Assembly: GCF_900108565.1 (NCBI RefSeq)
Contig: NZ_LT629971.1
Span: 2,728,001-2,792,000, forward strand
Length of the DNA stretch: 64,000 nt
Reading direction: 5' to 3'
Source of the DNA: Mycolicibacterium rutilum
GTDB taxonomy: Bacteria > Actinomycetota > Actinomycetes > Mycobacteriales > Mycobacteriaceae
Below the pieces are notes generated by a model, which saw only the letters and a list, made by a program, of their open reading frames with translations, did no database searches and was not told the DNA's origin. Of this stretch, positions 63,167 to 64,000 are shown one piece after another. Made by a program: the position numbers and the translations under genes. How positions within the stretch are numbered: position 1 is the first letter of the stretch; each line of letters opens with the position of its first letter.

Positions 63167-64000
63167 ATGGGGGAGAAGAAAAGACAACAACTGCCGTTCA
63201 TCGGCAGCGAGGCGTTGGCGTCCGGGGCGCTGAACCGGTACGAGTTGCGGCGCTATCACCGGCCACTGATGCCGAACGTCTACCTGGACGAGCACATCGA
63301 CCCGTCGCTGGCGCAGCGCACCGTCGGGGCGTGGCTGTGGTCACGCCGGCAGGCCGTGATCGCGGGGTTGGCGGCGTCGGCGCTGCACGGCAGCAAGTGG
63401 ATCGACGACGACGTACCGGTCGAGCTGATCTGGCGCAACGCCCGCGCGCCCGAGGGGGTGATCACCCGCGACGATCTATTGCTGCCGAACGAGTTTCAGT
63501 GTCTCGACGGTCTGCCCGTCACCACGCCGGAGCGCACCGCGTTCGACATCGGCAGGCGGGGATCGCTCGGTGCGGCGGTCGCCCGGCTCGACGCGCTCGC
63601 GGCCGCAACCGGATTGAAAGCGTCCGCGGTCGAGGCGCTCGCCCGAGAACACGCACGGGCGCGCGGACTGCGTCAGCTCGAACGGGCGCTCGACCTGATG
63701 GACGCCGGCGCCGAGTCGCCGAAGGAAACGTGGTTGCGGCTGTTGGTCATTCGCAACGGCTATCCGCGGCCCCGCACGCAGATCCCGATCCTGGGCCCGG
63801 ACGGGTGGCCGATGTACTTCCTCGACATGGGTTGGGAGCACCTGAAGCTGGCGCTCGAGTACGACGGCGGGCAGCACTGGGACGACGCCGTTCGCGTCGC
63901 CTACGACATCAAGCGGGGCGAGTACGTCGACGATCTCGGCTGGACCGTGATCCGCGTGACGAAGGGCCACCACGCCTACGACGTGCTGGCCCGCGTGCAG
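63167..64000 (+). CDS. DUF559-type nuclease/AbiEi-like protein (incomplete at window end)
   Basis: At least 278 aa, open at the window edge. It starts MGEKKRQQLPFIGSEALASG. Residues 50-150 resemble the AbiEi-type winged helix (AVIAGLAASALHGSKWID, DGLPVTTPERTAFDIGRRG). The C-terminus has LALEYDGGQHWDD and GWTVIRVTKGH, the Vsr-like/DUF559 endonuclease core (Glu, Asp, His). Such proteins are very common in mycobacteria and their role is unknown. ATG 63167. Confidence 0.8.
   Translation, partial: MGEKKRQQLPFIGSEALASGALNRYELRRYHRPLMPNVYLDEHIDPSLAQRTVGAWLWSRRQAVIAGLAASALHGSKWIDDDVPVELIWRNARAPEGVITRDDLLLPNEFQCLDGLPVTTPERTAFDIGRRGSLGAAVARLDALAAATGLKASAVEALAREHARARGLRQLERALDLMDAGAESPKETWLRLLVIRNGYPRPRTQIPILGPDGWPMYFLDMGWEHLKLALEYDGGQHWDDAVRVAYDIKRGEYVDDLGWTVIRVTKGHHAYDVLARVQ

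Overview
The window comes from a GC-rich fast-growing mycobacterium (Mycolicibacterium/Mycobacterium type). The evidence is an antigen 85-family mycolyltransferase, an LpqV lipoprotein, an EchA8/EchA9 pair, a zinc-ligand-poor mycobacterial SodC, DUF732 and EspC-like small proteins, a Ddn-type pseudogene and an exact match to the KstR operator consensus. Genus is inferred; species cannot be fixed from the sequence.

Region 1 (1-16.6 kb) is accessory DNA, probably part of an integrative element. In order it holds the end of a CopB-like copper P-type ATPase, a frameshifted PPOX-fold gene, a membrane protein with a His-rich tail, a translationally coupled subtilase and AAA ATPase pair that resembles the IetAS defence/plasmid-stability module, a divergent SAM methyltransferase, a zinc-knuckle hypothetical, and a tight four-gene operon that starts with an EspC-like small protein and includes a 782-aa Pro/Ser-rich protein. 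It ends with a 46-aa Phd-like antitoxin without a toxin, a P-loop replication-type ATPase, an AlpA-like excisionase and a tyrosine integrase. The integrase stops 20 nt short of a tRNA with anticodon TAA.

Region 2 (16.67-20.25 kb) is a nested insertion. An IS5-family element (CTAG target duplication) carries inside its transposase gene a complete IS21-family element (istA/istB, 6-bp duplication). The istA gene is itself frameshifted at a C5 run.

Region 3 (20.3-36.5 kb) carries small-molecule catabolism and transport. It has a decayed Ddn-like F420-dependent nitroreductase, FmdB and formamidase/acetamidase, a TetR regulator with palindromic operators, an SGNH hydrolase, an NDH-2-like dehydrogenase, a formate/nitrite-type channel overlapping a cyanase, a second frameshifted Tat-type acetamidase, an ehuBCDA ectoine-type ABC importer, a CLC transporter and an ArsR/SRPBCC pair with a perfect 16-bp inverted repeat over its promoter.

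Region 4 (36.6-53 kb) is mainly envelope and signalling. It contains SodC, a VanX-like dipeptidase, a 695-aa repeat protein with 97-aa tandem units, a DUF732 protein next to a 22-bp perfect palindrome, an Ag85-like mycolyltransferase, a GAF-ANTAR antiterminator, a CHAP-like protein lacking the catalytic Cys, a STAS / HATPase / STAS anti-sigma cluster, a beta-propeller protein, and a CitA/DcuS-type two-component system beside an alpha/beta hydrolase and a DctA transporter.

Region 5 (52.5-64 kb) is conserved core. A steroid/lipid-type thiolase and an NAD(P)-dependent oxidoreductase diverge around a KstR box. Two convergent patatins, LpqV, a cupin (cysteine dioxygenase-like), a rhodanese, an Abhydrolase_9 protein, EchA8, EchA9 and a Bax-inhibitor-1 protein follow in the order I recall for M. 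tuberculosis Rv1062-Rv1072, without the PE_PGRS genes. A DUF559-type nuclease runs off the end.
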